In this document: piece by piece, positions 60,115 to 64,000 of the stretch | Position numbering within the stretch: the stretch's first letter is position 1 | Layout: each line of letters opens with the position of its first letter | Assembly: GCA_030141605.1 (NCBI GenBank) | Contig: JAQGDQ010000295.1 | Location: forward strand, 62,001-126,000 | Length of the DNA: 64,000 nucleotides | From: Tubiluchus corallicola | Lineage: Eukaryota; Priapulida; Priapulimorpha; Priapulimorphida; Tubiluchidae | Reading direction: 5' to 3' | Notes under the pieces: model-generated | Databases searched by the model: none | What the model was told of the DNA's origin: nothing | Seen by the model: the letters and a program-made list of their open reading frames with translations, nothing else | Made by a program: the position numbers and the translations under genes

Positions 60115-60650
60115 ATAAGACAGAATGGTTTTCATATACTATCCCCTTTTCAAGTATGGTAAAAAGCATACATTTTGACACCAGTAATGCTCGAAAAGCA
60201 TTTCTGATAGTTATATAATAGATTAAGATCTTAATTAACGGCTGGCAAGCCCAATTATTGATGACATCGCTAATGAACATAATTTTCAGCAGTAAAAATA
60301 TTCCACGAGTGTGTTGCACATGTTTGTGAAAGAGAAATTTTGAAATGCAGTGCTACTGTAGGAGATTCAGCGTGTTGTAATAAAACTCGGCAAGTTTTAA
60401 GATAAAAATTCAAATTGCAAATTTATTGCTGTGCTCATGCATGAGCTGCTGAAGGTGTGCAGTATGTCAGAAACAAACACATCTGAACTGAGAGGTGCAG
60501 CAACTGTTTTTTGTGTAACGCATTTTCGAAATGCAGGCGCTAGTATGGCTGTCTAACTAGAGAATGGTGGAATGCAAGTAACAACGAAGAGCTAGTGGTG
60601 AGAATGCGAAATTGTGTATGTGTAGTAATAATTCTTTTACCTTCGTAAGG
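60115..60650 (+). mobile_element. Dispersed repeat family B copy
   Basis: Partner of 16230-16740, collinear over about 500 bp with small indels. Contains the AACTCGGCAAGTTTTAAG and CATCTGAACTGAGAGGTGCA blocks also seen at 863-1020 and, inverted, at 4515-4668. Confidence 0.65.
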
Positions 60651-61647
60651 CATTCTTGAAAAAATAGCATGTCTCTTTTCAAAATTTTGAAGAATAAATT
60701 ATTTTGACTTACAGTTTAAGATTGGGTCCGGTTCTGCTTTAACGTTTGCAAATGTGAAATAGCCTACCCGAGCAGAGTTGAGAAGAAATTTATAAATTCA
60801 GATAATTGAAGCCCGAGTTAGCAGGTATAAATGATTCAAGGTTAACCTGAACGTAAAAATTACAGCCTTCCCATCTCTAAGTGGGTTTACGCAGGTTGTA
60901 GAGAATAATTACACTAGTCAGCCTTGGTCAACAATAGCTGAAGCTTAGCCACAATTGGAATCTATGGAAATCCGTGACAACTGTCATGATTATGAGTAAG
61001 CGAGCACACTCGTAGAAACCCCATATTTAGGCAAAATGTTTCCAGAAGTCATTTAGGCCAGTTTTTTATAAACCTCAGTGAGATCTTTGCTATCCAAATT
61101 AATTCAAATTTGGTCAAAATTTATGGTATATGTCATCGTAATATTATTTAATTTTATGTTATTTTTCTGGTTATAATCATGGTTGAAAGATACCGTAGGG
61201 ACTTAGGTAACTCGGGCAGTCGACATAAGGGTCATCTATGGAATGTAATAATCAAATTTAATTCCATTTCTGCAACCTAACAATGGAGAAATACAAGAAA
61301 TGGATAAATGGATAAATCTTGCAGACGAGCACATGGTCAATTAAATATAGAAAAATACATCACAGGCATGATGAGCTCGTATGTTCAAAGGCAAGGGAGA
61401 CAATATTTTTGTCACTCATTTATCTTAAAGCAAGGCTAGGCGGCTTAGTTTCTTTATAATAATACTTTTGCCTCTGCATTTTATAGTGCTTTAAAACTTT
61501 GTCTTTACATTCTGTTCAAATTGAAAAGTCATTTTTTGGCTACTCGAAGTGCTAAGTTTCGTAAAAATGACTGCTGCTCTGCAAATTTGTGTGTATGAAA
61601 AATGTGTCAGGTTATTTACTGATTAGATTATCCAGTGTGATTATCCA

Positions 61648-61691
61648 GTACGAGCAGCTGCTATCCCGAATGCTGCTGCTCGTACTTACAC
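61648..61691. repeat. Hairpin with 12-bp arms
   Basis: AGTACGAGCAGC and GCTGCTCGTACT flank a loop of about 16 bases. Preceded by two TTATCCAGT(G/A) repeats. Confidence 0.6.
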
Positions 61692-62486
61692 GTGACGTCA
61701 ATGGGTTTCTGCTTCTTTAGCAAAATTGATTATAATTGTATAAATTTTTGTTGTTAATAGTTTTATGAATTTGTTTTAGAAAGAATTCATAATTTTAAGC
61801 ACAAACATGTTCTTATTTATATGTAAGATAGCGACAGAGAGTCGCATAGAGTCGATGGCTTGTAGTCGGGATTTCATCGATAATTCTAATGGCACACACA
61901 CAACAACTTCTGTTTCTCAGTGTTGTGGGAGTCGTGCAGAATAGCGACGATTTCCGCTATACGTTTTTACCTTTATTTTTATTTTGCGCTGACGTCATAT
62001 CCGTTACAAGTAAAGTTGATACTAAAACTAATTTACCTTGTAGAGGTTGTTTTGCTCACATATTTCCATGTCTAGTTTGTTAATCTTATGATTAATAAGA
62101 GCTTCGTTACGTCTGTGGCATTTAGAGATGATATCCATCAGGAAGTGGCTTTATAAGCCAAAGGTACGACACTTAGAGTGAATATAAAATTATTATTTTA
62201 GTAGGCTTTGAAATTACTTCCAAGCTCCAATCCTAATAGCTGATTATTGTTCCAATCCTAACAGCTTGTCATAATTATGGTTATCGTCGTCGTTCGTAAT
62301 TTGCTTCTAAACGTTGTATTTGTGATTAAAGTGTTTTTTTTGCTATTTGAAAGACTAAAGAGTTGTGGATCACTTCCGTTTACAAACATTATGAAGCTGA
62401 AAATCAAATCAGAAACAATCTTTAGTAACACTTACTAAATGTTTACCTTTAGGCTTAACTCTATTAGCAAAGAAATGCTTTCGTAT

Positions 62487-62511
62487 GTTTGTCCCGACAG
62501 ATGGGACAAAC
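62487..62511. repeat. Short hairpin, 9-bp arms
   Basis: GTTTGTCCC and GGGACAAAC around a 7-base loop. No neighbouring gene gives it a role. Confidence 0.6.
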
Positions 62512-64000
62512 AATTTGTGCTCATAACCTCAGAAGTTCTATGTCAATACCTTGACAGTTAAAGAGATAACCTTTAATCAACTTATTTACATCATTACATT
62601 TTTTTAATTAATTTGCAGTCTTAATATCTATTTACACTATCTACAATGTGAACTGGTTTGTGTTAGAAATCGTTTAATAATGCAGAATTCGAGTTTTCTA
62701 ACACGGATGCAAGAACATGACGAGCTGATGGAGTGTCAGTTGTAAAACATGATTATCACAAGGTTTATTTAGTGGGAAAACTAATCTCTATATTCGGGTG
62801 TCACAACATAACTGCATTATGATAAAAAAATTATCAAAAATCATAAAACACTACAGAAATAACGAAGTCAGTGCTACGATCAAGTGCCACATCTACGGTT
62901 AAATCCATATAAGAGAGAATGCTGCAGTTGTAACAGATCTCATCCATTGGTAATTCTTCGCACGTCTTCGTACTGACCGTTATTTTTGTATTATTGTTTT
63001 TAGGTCTGTTGGTAATTTTTTGTGATCATGTTACTAATTTACTAAAGACTGCTTTTGGCCTTATATTCAGCTTCATAATTTTCGTAAATTGAAACGATCA
63101 TCGCTACTGTAAATAAATCATGTTGATTCCTAGAAACTGGCCTTTTCACGTACTTAGTAGTTTCACTGAAACAGGTCTCTTGTGAAAGTAAGATTCAGAA
63201 GAATCAGAACCATCCTCACTACTTGCCAAAACAGTCAAGTGATTTATATTTTTATTCATGGTTCTTATTAGTTTGGTTTCATTTGGAAATTACTATTTAA
63301 AGCACCAGCGGACCGTATGTGTTTGTTTTAGGCCTAACTAAGATGAGAAAAATTGCTAAATGATGGCCGGGTGCATCACACTGATGAGGTACTTAGTGCC
63401 TTAGATTTTTGTTTCGATTTGAAATTTAAAAGTGTTGACTGTTGTTGTGTGTTGACATATACTTTGGATATGTCAAAATTTTTGAATTTGGTAAGGATGT
63501 GATTATGACCGTACGAACTTACTTATGTGGAAAGCATTAGAAGAACAGAATTGGTAAACCGATCATTCCTACTAGCGAAATTCGTAATACTGGACAGTGT
63601 CACATAATTGCCAGCTTCAGCTACAAAAGTCAAATTGCCGACCAAAGTAGCCAGTTAGGTTATTTTGCTTAAATGCTAGTATTGAAGTTAACAAGTAAAC
63701 ATTTGGCAGCTTGTAAATTTGATAAATTAGCTGCTAAGTAACTGCATGAGTCTGTTTTCCAAACTGGTATATTGTGGTCCCAGTAGATTTAATATGTGAC
63801 GTCTCAGGAGGTAGGCCTATCACTGTAGCATCATGATCTATCAGTGATTAATGACGGGCATGCATACCAGGTAGTCATGTCATAAGGTTCTTTCAGGAAG
63901 CTAAATTTAATGGAAAAATGTTTGCCTGGAGAGGTTGGGTCCCCAAGTAACCCACAACTGGTTATTATATTTTTATTACGTGTTATTATAACAAATGTCT

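Larger units (their letters stand above)
60651..64000. other. Nothing recognised beyond two hairpins
   Basis: Unique AT-rich DNA. A short direct repetition of TCCAATCCTAA(T/C)AGCT occurs near 62225-62270. No coding exon is supported. Confidence 0.5.

Overview
This is an AT-rich, non-coding-dominated eukaryotic nuclear window. Splice-type exon borders, a metazoan-type Werner (WRN) helicase gene, many degenerate short transposon copies, 5S-rRNA-derived and tRNA-derived SINE-like elements, LINE C-terminal relics and long trinucleotide microsatellites together suggest an animal, most likely an aquatic invertebrate. The species cannot be named from the sequence alone. There is no bacterial, organellar or viral gene organisation.

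The only long, confidently identified gene is a WRN-type RecQ helicase on the minus strand (50999-54481). Its 1160-residue open reading frame carries the complete helicase core, zinc-binding, RQC, HRDC and C-terminal helix-turn-helix regions, and ends in what look like two Ku-binding motifs. It is uninterrupted by introns and has no 3'-5' exonuclease domain. A good 3' splice site sits about 105 bp upstream of the start codon and in-frame stops lie between them, so an upstream exon would be 5' UTR. Two short candidate exons of other genes are proposed: a signal-peptide-bearing first coding exon (2335-2484, plus) and a terminal exon (49488-49638, plus) that would converge on the WRN 3' end.

Layout. 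1-9 kb: inverted repeats, a candidate secreted-protein exon, tandem duplications, a telomere-like minisatellite and a small MITE. 9-20 kb: two short minisatellites (24-bp and 58-bp units), then copies of dispersed families B, C and A. 20-31 kb: microsatellites, three LINE C-terminal relics, SINE-like elements and family A/E copies. 31-49 kb: mostly unique AT-rich DNA with a clean hAT-type MITE (8-bp target-site duplication), families A, C, D and E, a compound microsatellite, a 31-bp-arm hairpin and a 41-bp minisatellite lying inside a family A copy. 49-55 kb: candidate terminal exon and WRN. 55-64 kb: SINE-like and 5S-like elements, a long AAT/AAG microsatellite, a minisatellite and a family B copy; the last 3 kb hold nothing recognised.

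Apart from WRN, the window reads as intergenic or intronic sequence built from old non-autonomous elements. I found no evidence of a novel multi-gene system. The points most worth following are the intronless, exonuclease-less WRN with its conserved-looking Ku-binding tail, and several dispersed repeat families whose copies can be compared within this window.
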